Below the pieces are notes generated by a model. The model did not search any database. It was not told the origin of the DNA and saw nothing but the letters and a program-made list of their open reading frames with translations. Below, piece after piece: positions 63,369 to 64,000 of a stretch of DNA of 64,000 bases (positions are counted from its first letter, which is position 1; every line of letters begins with the position of its first letter). Both the position numbers and the translations under genes were made by a program. The stretch is from Siphonodentalium dalli. Its lineage: Eukaryota > Mollusca > Scaphopoda > Gadilida > Siphonodentaliidae. The stretch covers positions 249,769,827 to 249,833,826 of the forward strand of contig CP136064.1 of assembly GCA_032622095.1 (NCBI GenBank), read 5' to 3'.

Positions 63369-64000
63369 CTGCAATGTTAGATTGATAGCAAGTGAGTGGT
63401 CATCTATGAGTCTGTTGGTGATGTGGACTCATCATATAAATTGGTGAAATAAGTAACTAGGCATTATCTCACATGATACTTTAGCGCCCAGTGTGGATGG
63501 GTTGATGTATACTATAAATTGATATCCAACTACTGAGGAATCTTAAAATATTATATTAGGAGATTCATGCTGCTGAAAATTAATAGAGTATGGTTAGTGT
63601 TAATGCCTAAAACGAGACGCATGACTATAATATAATATTCTTCACAAAAGCTGTAAGGTCTAAATTCAAAGTGCACAACGAGAACGGAACATACATGTAT
63701 AACTACCTATAACGGGACATAACTACATTCACGTGATTACATGGTGTGTATTGTGATTTCAATCACACCATTATCACGAACTATAAATATAAATTTTCTT
63801 ACATGGACGATTTGGTTGAGAATTGGTAATTTTTACTTTTGAGTACTTCTGTGATTATCAGCTGACGATATATGGTTATCAGAGTTACACCAATGCTCAC
63901 AATACATATGATGATTAATTGTTTATTTTAATTTACCTTGCACACAGCTTATCTGGGGATGCTTCAGTTTGCCGCAAATCAATCGTTTTCAAAACGGTAA

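Larger units (their letters stand above)
62865..64000 (-). repeat. Array unit 36, class S, cut by the window edge
   Basis: At least 1,136 bp. The S deletion junction TAAATTCAAAGTGCAC is present near 63661, and the unit resembles unit 6 throughout. Confidence 0.88.

Noticed and set aside
1-64000. CRISPR array or bacterial repeat system.
   Set aside because: Units are 1.2-1.95 kb with eukaryotic splice signals; there are no short repeat-spacer units or cas genes.
1-64000. Non-coding satellite DNA.
   Set aside because: The EGF reading frame, six-cysteine spacing and matching splice phases persist in all units, which a simple satellite would not explain, although the array evolves like one.

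Overview
The whole window is the inside of one tandem array. It holds 36 head-to-tail copies of a 1.2-1.95 kb unit and runs off both ends. The base composition is AT-rich, the coding pieces are short, and they are bounded by GT-AG splice signals in phase 1, so this is animal nuclear DNA. The extracellular EGF-repeat product and an AT-rich intron-dense locus fit a marine invertebrate such as a lophotrochozoan, but that placement is a guess. I see no rRNA, tRNA, CRISPR, bacterial operon or retroelement.

Each unit carries two small exons on the minus strand. One is a 111-nt (or 108-nt) exon encoding five of the six cysteines of an EGF-like module. The other is an 18-nt microexon that supplies two bases of the sixth cysteine codon and the inter-module linker. 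Joined in alternation they stay in phase and give a 42-43 residue module, with the linker reading CNQTNNYTSPC. The window therefore encodes about 1,540 residues of a giant secreted or membrane EGF-repeat protein, with neither end of the gene in view. The arrangement (one protein module = two exons = one kilobase-scale genomic repeat) is formally like the kringle-IV array of apolipoprotein(a).

Units fall into three length classes set by the long intron: S (about 1.23 kb, lacking about 640 bp), M (about 1.87 kb) and L (about 1.93 kb, with 65 extra bp). Exons fall into types A (YHGSCYDNGMGNYTCNC, one codon shorter), B-S and B-G (DHGSCGDN[S/G]MDGNYTCYC) and C (MDENYICYC). From low to high coordinate the classes read S M L M L | S M L | S M L | S M M M L | S M M M L | M M M L | M M L | M M L | S M L L | S. 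This shows nested higher-order repeats: 5.04 kb (S+M+L, twice), 8.76 kb (S+M+M+M+L, twice and almost identical) and 5.67 kb (L+M+M, twice, plus a 7.54 kb relative). Shared hybrid junctions and short conversion tracts point to continuing unequal crossing-over.

Extra features are a single 490-bp MITE-like DNA transposon in one unit (4120-4609), a length-variable G tract in every M and L unit, a cluster of three hairpins in the same intron, and a patch at about 12.9-17.2 kb rich in one-base indels that looks like unpolished assembly. The plus-strand open frames of 60-153 codons are intron sequence and are not called as genes.
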